A stretch of DNA of 64,000 nt from Prevotellaceae bacterium UBA6417 (GCA_002439755.1 DJPH01000014.1:11337-75336), one strand, 5' to 3'; counted from the first letter of the stretch, positions 35,370 to 45,725 are shown. Numbers and translations are program-made. The notes: generated by a model not told the origin, from the letters alone.

Positions 35370-37628
35370 ATGAAAAATAGATCGTTTATATCAATATTCG
35401 CCATTCTGTTTGCGGTCACTTTCACGGCTTCATCTTGCGATGACATGCTGACGCCTGAACTGAAACGTTATAGTGAAAACTATGCTCAAGACTCGGTTTA
35501 TTCTGCTTTCGGTATATTGAAGAGTCTTCAGAATGTTGGTTCACGTTCAGTCTTGCTTGATGCAGCGCGCAGCGACCTTTCCACGACGGGCATCTATACC
35601 TCTGATTCCATCAAGAGTATAGCTGATTTTGAGAATCCCGAAGATGGTGACAATAAGTTGCTCAATGCTGCCGATTATTACCATATTATCAACTCCTGCA
35701 ACTTCTATATGGCGCGCGTCGACACTTTGCTTGAAAAGAACGGTGTGCCTGAGATGAAGCGAGAGTATGCACAGATTCAGGCCATCCGTGCCTGGACATA
35801 TTTGCAGCTTGTGCGTTTCTATGGAAGCGTACCGTTCATCACCGAACCAGTAGCCACTACCGAGCAGGCCACTTATTTGGAAAAGAATGCACCTCGTGTC
35901 AACAAGACCAATCTTGCAGATATGCTTCTTGAGGCCGGTCTGTACCGTGCATACGAGTTGCAGAAGCAGTATGGCATGCCCAATTATGGTGAAATAAACA
36001 ATGGTTACAGCCGTTATACTACTTTGCGCATGTTCGTGCCTATCCAGTTGGTGCTGGGCGATGCCTACCTGATGCAGAATCAGTATCAGAAGGCTGCAGA
36101 GACTTATTATGATTATCTGACTGATACCAAGATTGGTTCTCCAAATGACAGGAATGAAGTATTCAAGGTGGGTTATGAGACGAATTATCGTGACGGACAA
36201 ATCGCCGGTTATACTTTGAGATCCAATGATTGGGCAGAATGCATGAAATTCAATACGGATGAGCAGCTTTTCGTAACAATTGGCGCTGCCAATTCCACCA
36301 TGGGTAAGATGCTGACTGACGTAGCTCAGACGTTCGGCTTCAAGACTTCTTCAACTGTGAGCGGCTCTTCGGGTTCTGTATCAGTAGAGCCCAACGAGAG
36401 CTACCAGCAGATACTTCCGTCGAAGAATTACTTGTCGTTGAACGAGCAGCAACATTATTGCAAATGGGAGTCGCAGAACGGTGTAGAAACAATCATTTAT
36501 TTCGATGATTTGGCAGATGGCCGCTTGTATGGCACTGCACCCGAATATGAGTTCACACGTGGTGAGAAATCACGCATCATCGACAAGTATGCGATTGGTT
36601 CGATGCTTTATTCCTCTACGTCTTGGGGTGCTTCGTCCAATTTCTTCAGCATGCAGTATCATATCACGTTGTATCGTAAGGCCTTGCTTTATTTGCGATT
36701 CGCAGAAGCCATCAACCGTATGGGCTTCCCGCAGATAGCTTTCGGTGTATTGAAAGACGGCCTTTGGCGTCAGACTTTCCCGACATTGGACTATAAGACC
36801 ATCGATGGTAACAAGTATTATATCAACAAGAAAGACACTTTGGGCATATTCCTGCCCAAGAAGGATGAGGCCGGCAATGTCATCGTAGACTCCTTAGGTG
36901 TGGCTGTTCTCGATACATGTCTGTTTGCCGACGGTTATGCTGCCGACACAACTTTGATACAGAGGAATGTTCCCTATCTTTCTTCAGAGCCTAAGGCTTA
37001 TGCCGGCGGTATGTATTACGTGACACTCGATGAGATGGTGCGTGCCGAGAAGTACAAGTTCCTCTCTGAGTTCTGGACCAAGGACCTGTGGAATAATCAG
37101 GAGTTGGAGAGTGGTAATTTCCGTGCCGGTATTCATTCGCGCGGCTGTGGCAACACGGGTGGTCATCAGGATACGGTTTACACTTATGCCAAGATGGTTG
37201 CCAAGAAAGTTGCTGCCAACCGTGCCCGTCTGAACGGCCTGCCTTATCAGTCGCAGGTTGAGTTGGAAAACAGATTGCATATAGGCGACATGCTGTTGAC
37301 TGAATCGGCTGTGCTGCCCGACTCAGTTGCCGCTCAGTATGCTGATGTCACAAGAATCACAGATGATGAGATTATCAATGCTGTAGAAGACCTTATTATT
37401 GACGAGTGCGCCCTTGAAACAGCGTTTGAAGGTCACCGTTTCACTGACTTGCTGCGTTTTGCCGACCACAAGACCGATGCGGGCATGAATGGTAACGACT
37501 GGTTTGCATGGAAAATGGCTCGCCGCAACAATTCTGCAACAGACGATGCCTCTATGTACGATGCAGGCATTTATGCCAAGATGCAGGACGACACCTATAA
37601 GTTCTTCCAATTACCGAAGAAAAAATAA
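35370..37628 (+). CDS. SusD/RagB-family lipoprotein (second copy)
   Basis: A 752-aa lid lipoprotein for the preceding SusC. Lipobox ASSC (Cys23). LTPELKRYSENY, AQIQAIRAWTYLQLVRFYGSVPFI (TPR-like helices) and the C-terminal DECALETAFEGHRFTDLLRFA block identify SusD. It is 150-200 residues longer than typical SusD proteins. The extra length lies mainly between about 340 and 600 and includes a Ser/Gly-rich stretch (STVSGSSGSVSV). The gene ends the locus and is followed by a strong terminator. Confidence 0.93.
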   Translation: MKNRSFISIFAILFAVTFTASSCDDMLTPELKRYSENYAQDSVYSAFGILKSLQNVGSRSVLLDAARSDLSTTGIYTSDSIKSIADFENPEDGDNKLLNAADYYHIINSCNFYMARVDTLLEKNGVPEMKREYAQIQAIRAWTYLQLVRFYGSVPFITEPVATTEQATYLEKNAPRVNKTNLADMLLEAGLYRAYELQKQYGMPNYGEINNGYSRYTTLRMFVPIQLVLGDAYLMQNQYQKAAETYYDYLTDTKIGSPNDRNEVFKVGYETNYRDGQIAGYTLRSNDWAECMKFNTDEQLFVTIGAANSTMGKMLTDVAQTFGFKTSSTVSGSSGSVSVEPNESYQQILPSKNYLSLNEQQHYCKWESQNGVETIIYFDDLADGRLYGTAPEYEFTRGEKSRIIDKYAIGSMLYSSTSWGASSNFFSMQYHITLYRKALLYLRFAEAINRMGFPQIAFGVLKDGLWRQTFPTLDYKTIDGNKYYINKKDTLGIFLPKKDEAGNVIVDSLGVAVLDTCLFADGYAADTTLIQRNVPYLSSEPKAYAGGMYYVTLDEMVRAEKYKFLSEFWTKDLWNNQELESGNFRAGIHSRGCGNTGGHQDTVYTYAKMVAKKVAANRARLNGLPYQSQVELENRLHIGDMLLTESAVLPDSVAAQYADVTRITDDEIINAVEDLIIDECALETAFEGHRFTDLLRFADHKTDAGMNGNDWFAWKMARRNNSATDDASMYDAGIYAKMQDDTYKFFQLPKKK

Positions 37629-37651
37629 GAAAGTTCTTTTTCATATCATTT

Positions 37652-37679
37652 GACCCGGGCAAAACTTGCCCGGGTTTTT
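37652..37679 (+). terminator. Rho-independent terminator of the FAS1-SusCD locus
   Basis: ACCCGGGCAA (37652-37661) and TTGCCCGGGT (37665-37674) form a perfect 10-bp GC-rich stem with a 3-nt loop, followed by TTTTTA. Confidence 0.9.
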
Positions 37680-37756
37680 ATTTGGTTTGTAAGTAAGCAG
37701 TTACCGGTTCAATGTGATTCTTTCATTTAGCATACTTGCAGAGTATACGGTTCGTG

Positions 37757-37910
37757 CTTGCGATGTGTACAGATCGCAGGGTGCGATGTGCCGCATTGCA
37801 GGGTGCGATGTGTACAGATCGTTGTATGCGATGTGTATAGATCGCAGGGTGCAATGTGCCGCATTGTAGGGTGCGATGTGTACAGATCGCACGGTCTGAT
37901 GTGCCATTCC
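37757..37910. repeat. Palindromic-unit array (copy C)
   Basis: Seven units start at 37760, 37783, 37805, 37828, 37851, 37873 and 37896, with spacings of 23, 22, 23, 23, 22 and 23 bp. Two unit types occur: 23-bp units with core TGTACA or TGTATA (GCGATGTGTACAGATCGC) and 22-bp units with core TGCCG (GCAATGTGCCGCATTG). Most are joined by AGGGT. The array follows the locus terminator and lies before the lectin-like gene. Short open frames across it are by-products of the repeat. Confidence 0.88.
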
Positions 37911-38123
37911 TTGATTTAGGTTGACTCGGATTTGAGCCGGGTCCAGGCAAATGTTGACTCCGGCTTGACGTTATTACCGATTGAGGTTGCTTTCATCCTT
38001 GTCCCTGTTTGGGGTCGCTTCACCGGATATTATCCCGTTCTGGGACTGACTTGATGGCGTAACGTGAAAGGGAGAACGACAGGACAAACAGCCTTTTCTT
38101 TCAGAAAAAGGCCTTGCTCGGCT
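37911..38123. other. Intergenic stretch without recognised features
   Basis: Non-coding sequence between the array and the lectin-like gene's promoter. I see no gene, tRNA or strong hairpin. Confidence 0.5.
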
Positions 38124-38151
38124 TTTGTGTAAGCAAGAATTATTATATTTG
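38124..38151 (+). promoter_or_regulatory. -33/-7 promoter of the lectin-like gene
   Basis: TTTG (38124-38127) and TATATTTG (38144-38151), spacer 16 nt. It lies 58 nt before the ATG at 38209, supporting that ATG as the intended start. Confidence 0.6.
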
Positions 38152-38208
38152 CAGCTGAAAGATTACAGGGAGCTTTCATTCACTCAGATTTCATTATTAA
38201 TTCATAAT

Positions 38209-41200
38209 ATGAGAAGATACATTTATTTATTGACACTCCTGCTATTGTGCCCCCCCTTTTGAGTGCGGCTAAGGCAGATGACAATGTACCCAAGGCGGAT
38301 ATATTGGACGTCGTATTTAACAGTGACGGAACTGCAGTCGACATTTCGCCGATGCAGAACGAAGTGCAGGTAATCGGCCAGTCGGCCATTGAGGTCTACT
38401 TCAACGAGACTTACAAAATGAACATTCCACGGTTTACCAATCCGTGGAGCGGTACTGCAACACACTATTACAAGGTGGATTATGAAAACAACGAGGCATT
38501 CAAGTCGGCTTTGGCCGATGGCCATACCTTAGAAACCCTGGTCAAGGCAGACTATAGTGGTTCTCTTCCCAACAAAGAATGCAAACCTTTCAGTTCGCAC
38601 CAGACTGGTGGTACAGGCCTGATGCTTTGTAAAACGGGCAAGAGTGTTAATGGTGGAAACGAATTTACGTTCCTTCCTTATATTGGCGAGTCTTATCGTT
38701 ATACAGTTAGCGGTGTAACGCCTCAACCTAAGATATTCTATCATGTTGTAGGCGTGTGGAACAAAGAAGAAGGCAAAACCTATATATACGTAGATGGTGA
38801 ATTAAAAGGAACTACCGAAGTAGAAGGCGAGTTCAAATTTCCTACTGCCAAAAGCGGCTGGTTTGGCATCGGCTGCGACCCATCCGGCAATAAAGGTAAT
38901 ACTTCTTGGACAGGTGAGGTAGCTATTGCGCGCATCTATAACGACCCTCTTACGGCAGACCAGGTGGCTGCCCTATACAAGCAAGTAGATGTCGGTGTTG
39001 ATTATTCGCAGATGCTCCAGAATACGATAGACAGCATTGTTTCCATCGATCAGAAATATGCCATTGGCAATGACCCCGGCTGCTATACGCAAGAAGTGTT
39101 TGATAAGTACAATGCAGCTTATCTTGATGTTTTCCAAAAGGCACAGAATGCGGCCTACAATGGAGTTAACAAGGAAGAATACGAGATGTTGCGTTCACAG
39201 TTGCTCAATGCCTACAATGAGCTTCAGACGCAATATAATCCGTTGGCCGAAGGCTATTATTATATCGTAAGCAAGCAAGCCGCGTTTGCATCTCTTCAAC
39301 CTGACGTGCAGAAGGCAATGTATGCCAAGGCCGACAGCAGGCTGTATTGGGGAAATCTAGACATGCAGAAGGCAATGTATGCCTTCCATCTTCGTAAGAC
39401 CGACGATGGCAACTTTACCATCCAGAATGTTGCCACGAAAGAATATATCCGCTGTGTGACTGACGAAACGGGACACCATACCGACGCCTCCAGCTTTCAG
39501 GTTGAGCTTTCCAAAGAGCCGGATGCCAGCTACGAACAATTCGTCAGATTCCTTGGCGTAGGTCAGTTCAACATCGGCAACACGGGCAATTCCCGCCCCT
39601 ACAACGCTGACGGCAATCAGAGCGGCTATGGAATAAGCGGACGCGTGACCACATGGAACGGAGCTCTCAATAGCGAGTCTGCCTGGGCTTTCAGCCGCAT
39701 CACCGACGATGCACTAATCAAAGAATTTGAAGAAAACGGAGCAAAGCAGGTAATGGCCGACAGACTGCAGGATGCCATCACTGCAGCTCGTACATCAAGT
39801 GCCAAGGCCTATGACTATACCAAGCTCATCACTGATGCGGGGCAGATATCCTCAAATGCACAAAGTACAACCAACGGATCTACATATGCGGGGTTGATAG
39901 ATGGACAAAGCGTAACCATCTTCCATTCTGTTTGGGACGGAACTTTCGCCACACCTCAGGTCGAAGGCCTTGGATGGCATAACCTGCAATTCAATATAGG
40001 TCGCCCTGTAAGCAAGATTAAATTCCATTTTGATGGCCGCGACAACTCAGACGGCTATCACGACAATCCCACCCACATCACCCTATATGCTACCAACGAT
40101 GACAATCTTGGTGCCAGCACCGCTGCAGCCGATTCGGCCATGTGGACTGAAATCGTAGATATGGGGCAGAAAGAATACGGTTTCCCCGGAGACCAAAACC
40201 TTGTGTCGTATGACTCTCCCGAGATAGACCTCAAGGGCTCTTACAAGTATCTTCGCTTTGTGGTGAAGCATGTGTCTACGCAGGAAACAAAGCGTGTCAA
40301 CAAGTTTGCCACACCGAGCGTTACCGGTGTCACATTCAACTTGAGCGAATTCCAAATCTATGATGCCGTACCGGCCGCTACTTCCGAATACTACAAAGTG
40401 CCTGGCATGAAAGAAGCTTGCGATGCGCTCGATGCTCTTATCTCAGCTGCACAAGAAAAGATGACAAACCTTACTGTGACAGAGGAAGACATCCGTGCCA
40501 TAGAAGAACAAGCCGTCAAGATAGAGGCACTCTATGTAGACCGCGAATTCTTTGGCAATCAACTTGCAACGTTGCTTCAACGTGCCGATGGACTTTATAA
40601 TGAAGTGCGTGGAACGAGTGTTCCGCTTGTGCTCAACGCATCACAGCTGAGCACCAACAGCGTCAGTTCGTCCGATTATGGAAGTCTCGAACATCTGATA
40701 GATGGCCAGATAGACCAAAAACACAATTTCCACTCGGTATGGATTACTGACCCGATGAAGAATGCCAACATCACTCCCGAAGAGTGGGAGGCTGCCATGG
40801 CTTCTGCCGGAAAGACCTTCGTAGGTCATGGCTATCATAACCTGCAAGTAAAATTGAACGAACCGCAGTCCAAGTTCTGGTTTGAATATTACAGCCGCAC
40901 GGGCGATTCCTATATCGACAATCCGAACGACATAGAGATTTATGTCACAAACGACGATGAGCTGGGTGCCACCCCTGACCAGGCCGATATAGACAAGTGG
41001 ACCCGCATTACCGAGCTGACCGAAGGCTTCCCCGGTGTGGTGGCAGGTGTCCGTTATGTCTCTCCCGAAATAGACCTTGGAGACAGTTATAAGTATATTC
41101 GCTTTGTCATCAAGAACACGGCCATGGTCGGCACTGTATCCAATCGCACATTCGCAAATCCCGAAGTAACCGGCATTACCTGGAGCATCGGTGAAATGCA

Positions 41201-42746
41201 GCTGTATTCAGGCCTTAGTCCGGAACGTTGCCAATACAACTATATAGCGGGAATGAAAGAGGCTTGCGATGCCATGAAAGCCCTCTACGATGAAGGCAGC
41301 AAGATGGAAAAACTGCAGATGGTCAATAGTGAGTTCAACGACAAGTTTAGTGCCGCCATTGAGGCTGTTGTTGCCCTGTATGCCGATACTACCGAGTTGG
41401 TTCAGCTCTATAAGGAAAAGAAACTCTATGGAGCCAATACTATAGTTGATGCAACCGAGATAGGTTGCCTTAACAGCGAGGAAAACCTTGTTGCATACAA
41501 CGAAGCCATTGATGCCGCAAGAGCCTCCGTCGATAGCAAAAAGCCCGAGAAGGCCTCAATTGCCAAAGCCGTAGAAGATATAAAAGTCGCCTATACTACA
41601 TTGATGGGTAATATAAACAAAGTAGAGACCGGCAAGTGGTACTATATCGTTAGCAAGTCCAATTTGGCCTATTGTGCCGATAAAGCCATCTATATGAAAA
41701 CGGCCAATAATGGCTCGACTATCAGCTTCGGCCTTTATACGGCAGACGACGGTGCCACCTATACTGAGAATCCTTATGCCATGTGGCGCATCGTTCCCAT
41801 AGAGGGCACAAGCTACTATAGCATCCAGAACCTGGGTACGGCTCACAATTTTGGTCCGTCATTGGGCAAAGGAACTGACTATAAAGTTCTCGTACAGAAC
41901 GAGCCTTCTCCCTATCGCATCGATTACATAGGAAAAGGCCAGATACAGATGGTGTCCATCAACGATGACAACAAAGAGGGACATCAGATACATGCACAGG
42001 AAGATGGTAGCGTAATCGTTCCTTGGTCTACAGGTCTTGATGGTGCTTCTTGCTGGACATTCAAAGAAGTAGATGCCGGTAGCATTGCCGCAGCTTTCCC
42101 TGTAAAGGAAAACAGCATCCGCATCCAGACACTGCCTTATGACGTGCCTGCCGGTGTTACGTCCATCATGAATCTAAACGACGGCATCCAGACTTATGCT
42201 GTGAAGAACCTGACAATCGACGAAGCTACCAATACTACTACACTTGAACTCACCTTGCAGGAAGAGGTCAAGGCTGGTGTGCCCTTTATATTGCAGTGTG
42301 GCGATTATAAGGCTTACAGTGCTGACGCTATAGATCGGTACTTCCTCACTCCGCTGCCCGAAGAGGTAAGTTCTGCGGCTTCCGAAGCCAACGGCCTTAT
42401 AGGAACGCTTGACGGTCTGACATTGAATAAGTCAGGTTTCGGCTATATCGACAATGACGGTCTGAAGGCTACCACATCGGCAGCATTCAGCATTGCAGGC
42501 CAACGTGGTTACATCGATCCTTCCAAGGTGAAAGCCGCTGAAGGCACCACCGACTTGGTTCTGACACTTGAAGGCGGCCTTATCAATGGTATCCAGACTG
42601 CTCAAGTAGCCAAGGCCACAGACAAAGTGAATGTCTACTCTGTGGATGGTAAGCTGATAAAGCGCAATGTGAAAGCTACAGAAGCATGCAAAGGCTTGAA
42701 GAAGGGCGTTTATATCATCGGCAAGCACAAAGTTGCCGTGAAGTAA
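38209..42746 (+). pseudogene. Giant secreted lectin-like protein, signal peptide out of frame at a C7 run
   Basis: From ATG 38209 the frame encodes MRRYIYLLTLLLLCPP and stops at TGA 38260. One extra C in the run at 38250-38256 would join this perfect signal peptide to the 1499-codon frame (open from GTG 38247, which alone has no signal). So it is a frameshift by sequencing error, mutation or phase variation. The body is modular: a LamG-like beta-sandwich (about 20-250), a helical linker, a ricin-like domain (about 334-490), an F5/8-type C domain (about 535-710), helices, a second F5/8 C domain (about 800-990), helices, a second ricin-like domain (about 1130-1275), and a C-terminal tail (VYSVDGKLIKR, KGLKKGVYII) resembling a type IX secretion sorting domain. 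The two F5/8 C domains share HNLQ, DNP and TNDD motifs. Likely a glycan-binding surface protein. Catalytic motifs are absent. Confidence 0.8.
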
Positions 42747-42761
42747 GCCAACTTGATTATA

Positions 42762-42799
42762 CAAAGAAGAGCGTGTCATTTCTGACACGCTCTTCTTTG
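42762..42799. terminator. Perfect bidirectional terminator
   Basis: A 17-bp perfect stem (42762-42778 with 42783-42799) and a TTTC loop between the convergent lectin-like gene and ddh. T-rich flanks exist on both strands, so it can stop transcription from both sides. Confidence 0.85.
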
Positions 42800-42916
42800 T
42801 ATTTGTACTTGCCATGATTACCGAACCGCTTGTCCGGCCTTATATTTTTCAGCCTTTCTCTTCCGATTGCCGGCCTTACGTTTGTAAAAGGCTTTGTTCG
42901 AGTTGCTGCCAGGTGG

Positions 42917-43816
42917 TTACACCAAAGTCTCGATAGCCGTCTCGCGGTCACCCGGCAGGTAGTCTACGACAGGTATTTCTATCATGGTGTAGCATCCGGG
43001 CTGCTGCCGCATGGAAGCTCTTGCAACATTTACCAATACTTGCCCTGTCAATGCAGGGTTGTTGATGCTCATGTTAAACTCCATGCGTTGGTTTTGTGTC
43101 TTTCCGCTTACTCCTTTCCTCACAAGGTGCACACCGTGTCCCATGTCGCGGACATCATCCACCGAAGAGACCTGAAATACATGTGTTTCATCGTTGGCAA
43201 AATACGGGTCGGCCTTGATGTCTTTGGCAACATCGTCAAGTTTTGCACCTTCTTCTAATTCCACATAAACCATGCGGCGGTGTATGCCTTCGCCTTTCGG
43301 GATAGTCATTGACAGAGCTTCTTTTACGCCGTTTTTGCTCCTTACACATACAGAATGCCCCATACTCATTCCCGGCCCGAAGTTGGTATAGCTTAATCCT
43401 TTAGGGGCAAGACTCTGCATGAGTGCTCTGACAATGCTGTCGGAACCCGGATCCCATCCGGCAGCTATGACGGCAACCGCGTCATATTGTTTGCATATCG
43501 GCATCAGGCTGTTGCGGTAGCCGAGTATCTGTGTGTGGATGTCGAAGCTGTCGACTGTGTTGATGCCCATGGCCAGTATCTTTTTTGCCTGCTCCTCACA
43601 CGAGCGGGTCGGTGTGGCCAGAATAGCCACGTCGACATCTTTCAATTCACGGATGTCGCTAACGACTTCGTATGTTGCCAGCTCCGCAGGCTTGTCTTGT
43701 GCTCCCTGACGGCGCACAATGCCAGCAATTTCAAAATCGGGTGCGGCCTCCAGTGCCTGGATGGCAAAGCGTCCGATGTTGCCGTAACCGATTACGGCTG
43801 CTCTTGTCTTCTTCAT
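42917..43816 (-). CDS. ddh: meso-Diaminopimelate D-dehydrogenase
   Basis: An NADPH-dependent enzyme of 299 aa that makes meso-diaminopimelate directly from tetrahydrodipicolinate, a one-step route to lysine and the peptidoglycan cross-linker. The N-terminal Rossmann motif is VIGYGNIG. VAVIAAGWDPGSDSI and the preceding CVDSFDIH-like segment (NTVDSFDIH) hold the substrate and nucleotide contacts. GPGMSMGHS and the C-terminal NNPALTGQVLV are family-typical. It is monocistronic. No perfect -7 box is seen; TACTTTG at 43915-43923 is one base short. Confidence 0.94.
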   Translation of the reverse strand: MKKTRAAVIGYGNIGRFAIQALEAAPDFEIAGIVRRQGAQDKPAELATYEVVSDIRELKDVDVAILATPTRSCEEQAKKILAMGINTVDSFDIHTQILGYRNSLMPICKQYDAVAVIAAGWDPGSDSIVRALMQSLAPKGLSYTNFGPGMSMGHSVCVRSKNGVKEALSMTIPKGEGIHRRMVYVELEEGAKLDDVAKDIKADPYFANDETHVFQVSSVDDVRDMGHGVHLVRKGVSGKTQNQRMEFNMSINNPALTGQVLVNVARASMRQQPGCYTMIEIPVVDYLPGDRETAIETLV

Positions 43817-44001
43817 GGGTTGCTAGGTTATTGTTGTTTGTGGCAGCAGTTTTCGGCATGATGCTTCATGCTTAGCCACATGATGATATTACAGGCTGCA
43901 AATTTCGGCATTTTCAAAGTAGCTGATAGGCCGCAGGCCTTAAAAACGCTTAACTTCATATGGCTTTTGCCCTGCTGTTTCCACGAATGATAGAATTGCT
44001 G

Positions 44002-44009
44002 TACCTTTG
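44002..44009 (+). promoter_or_regulatory. -7 promoter box of the DMT transporter gene
   Basis: TACCTTTG, 22 nt before the ATG at 44031. It overlaps the first codon of a longer open frame from TTG 44007 and so excludes that start. Confidence 0.6.
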
Positions 44010-44030
44010 CACTCTAAAAGTATTAATAAG

Positions 44031-44951
44031 ATGATGTGGGTTGCTTTAGCTTTTCTTTCTGCGGCCTTATTAGGCTTCTATGATGTTTTCAAGAAGCATT
44101 CATTACGCGATAATGCCGTGATACCGGTATTATTGCTGAACACCTTTTTCTGTTCTTTGATATTTGTGCCGTTCATTGTCGCTTCGTCTGCCGGCTTTTT
44201 GTCGCCACACTCATTCTTTTTCGTTGAAAGTGGTGGTTGGGCAATGCACAAGTACATTCTTTTAAAGGCTGTGATTGTGTTAAGCTCTTGGGCGTTGGGT
44301 TATATGGGCATCAAGAATCTTCCCATTACCATCGTTGGCCCCATCAACGCCACACGGCCGGTAATGGTGCTGTTGGGCGCATTGCTTGTCTTTGGCGAGC
44401 GGCTTAACCTAATGCAGTGGGTGGGCGTGTGTTTTGCCATCTTTTCCTTTTTCCTGTTGAGCCGCAGTGGAAAGCGTGAGGGCATTCGCTTTTCTCATAA
44501 TCGCTGGATACTTTGTGTGGTCCTTGCAGCCGTTTTAGGTGCTGTGAGCGGACTTTACGACAAGTACCTGCTGTCACCGGTAGAGCAGGGCGGCATAGGA
44601 CTTGACAAAATGGCCGTGCAGGGATGGTATAACCTGTATCAGTGCGGAATGATGCTGATAGTGTTTTTCACGGTGTGGTTTCCTTTTCGTAAGAAGGCAG
44701 TGCCTTTTCGTTGGGATTGGTGCATTGTCTTGATTTCCTTGTTCCTTTCGTTGGCCGATTTTGTATATTTCTATGCCTTGAGCCTGCCTGATGCCATGAT
44801 ATCCATAGTGTCAATGATAAGGAGGGGCAGTGTGGTTGTATCGTTCCTTTTTGGTGCGATGTGGTTCAAGGAAAAGAATCTTCGTGCCAAATCCATAGAT
44901 TTGTTGCTGGTGCTTGTCAGCATGTTGTTCCTTTGGTTAGGCACGAGGTAG
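44031..44951 (+). CDS. EamA/DMT-superfamily inner-membrane transporter
   Basis: A 306-aa membrane protein with about ten transmembrane helices in two homologous halves, as in EamA-domain transporters of metabolites or amino acids. The pattern SWALGYMGIKNLPITIVGPINATRPVMVLLGALLVFGERL is the typical end of the first EamA repeat. The second repeat ends with MIRRGSVVVSFLFGAMWFKEKN. Some are exporters, and the substrate is unknown. The 3' end overlaps that of truA on the other strand by 35 bp (44917-44951), so no separate terminator fits between them. Confidence 0.85.
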   Translation: MMWVALAFLSAALLGFYDVFKKHSLRDNAVIPVLLLNTFFCSLIFVPFIVASSAGFLSPHSFFFVESGGWAMHKYILLKAVIVLSSWALGYMGIKNLPITIVGPINATRPVMVLLGALLVFGERLNLMQWVGVCFAIFSFFLLSRSGKREGIRFSHNRWILCVVLAAVLGAVSGLYDKYLLSPVEQGGIGLDKMAVQGWYNLYQCGMMLIVFFTVWFPFRKKAVPFRWDWCIVLISLFLSLADFVYFYALSLPDAMISIVSMIRRGSVVVSFLFGAMWFKEKNLRAKSIDLLLVLVSMLFLWLGTR

Positions 44952-45711
44952 GTGCTTCGGATGTAAGGAAAATGCTGTCGGGATATTCAATGTTTTCGAG
45001 GAACAAACCGCAGGCAGGCATGCTTTCTCCCGAAGCCCGACGGTCTCCGGCAAGAATGATTTGTTCAAAGTCTTCGAGTGTCAGTTTGTGCTTGCCTACA
45101 TCGATGAGTGTTCCTACAACGGCTCGTACCATATTGCGTAGGAAGCGGTCGGCAGTGATTTCAAAGTACCAGGATTGCCGGCCGTTTTGAAACCAACGAG
45201 CCTGTGTGAGATGGCAAATGTTGGTTTTGTTGTCAGAACCCGTCTTGCAGAAACTTCCGAAATCAGTGTGCTTCATAAGCAGCGTGCCGGCTTGATTCAT
45301 TATATCAAAGTCAAGCGGATAGTAGAACCGGCACGAAAAAGGTCTGTTGAAAGGGTCTTTTGTGAGTGAAAGGTAGTAGTGGTATGTTCTGGCCGTTGCG
45401 CTGAACCGTGCATGTGCGTCGTTTGTAACAGGGCATACCGAATAGATCGAAATGTCTTGAGGCAGCAGACAATTCAGCTTGAAGCAGAGCCATTGGCAGT
45501 CTATCTGAGACTCACTATCAAAATGAGCTGCCATGAAGCGGGCATGGACACCTGTGTCAGTGCGGCCGGCACCTATTATGGAAACCTTATGCCCCAATGG
45601 CACTTGCAGGGCATCTTCAATCTTCTCCTGTACGCTGACGGCATTGGGCTGTCGCTGCCAGCCGTGGTAGAGTGTGCCATCGTAAGAGAGCAATATGAAA
45701 TAGCGATACAT
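44917..45711 (-). CDS. truA: tRNA pseudouridine synthase A (TruA)
   Basis: Converts uridines 38-40 of the tRNA anticodon arm to pseudouridine. The 264-aa protein has the TruA catalytic motif GRTDTGVHA with nucleophile Asp52, the first strand LSYDGTLYHGWQRQPNAVSVQ, and the C-terminal FLRNMVRAVVGTL motif. The last 15 residues are poorly conserved and are encoded opposite the end of the DMT transporter gene. The gene follows the DUF5715 gene by 14 nt on the same strand. Confidence 0.95.
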   Translation of the reverse strand: MYRYFILLSYDGTLYHGWQRQPNAVSVQEKIEDALQVPLGHKVSIIGAGRTDTGVHARFMAAHFDSESQIDCQWLCFKLNCLLPQDISIYSVCPVTNDAHARFSATARTYHYYLSLTKDPFNRPFSCRFYYPLDFDIMNQAGTLLMKHTDFGSFCKTGSDNKTNICHLTQARWFQNGRQSWYFEITADRFLRNMVRAVVGTLIDVGKHKLTLEDFEQIILAGDRRASGESMPACGLFLENIEYPDSIFLTSEAPTSCLTKGTTC

Positions 45712-45725
45712 GAAAACTGTTGTAT

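Noticed and set aside
37701..37950. Small open frames encoding His/Thr/Ser/Tyr-rich peptides such as HIAPCD and YTSQ (also near 12250, 52850 and 63400)
   Set aside because: They are translations of the palindromic repeat, occur in several frames and strands, and lack start signals and codon bias.
21874..42746. Recently transferred mobile island
   Set aside because: No integrase, transposase, tRNA target, direct repeats or conjugation genes at the borders; lectin-like and Sus genes are ordinary accessory content.
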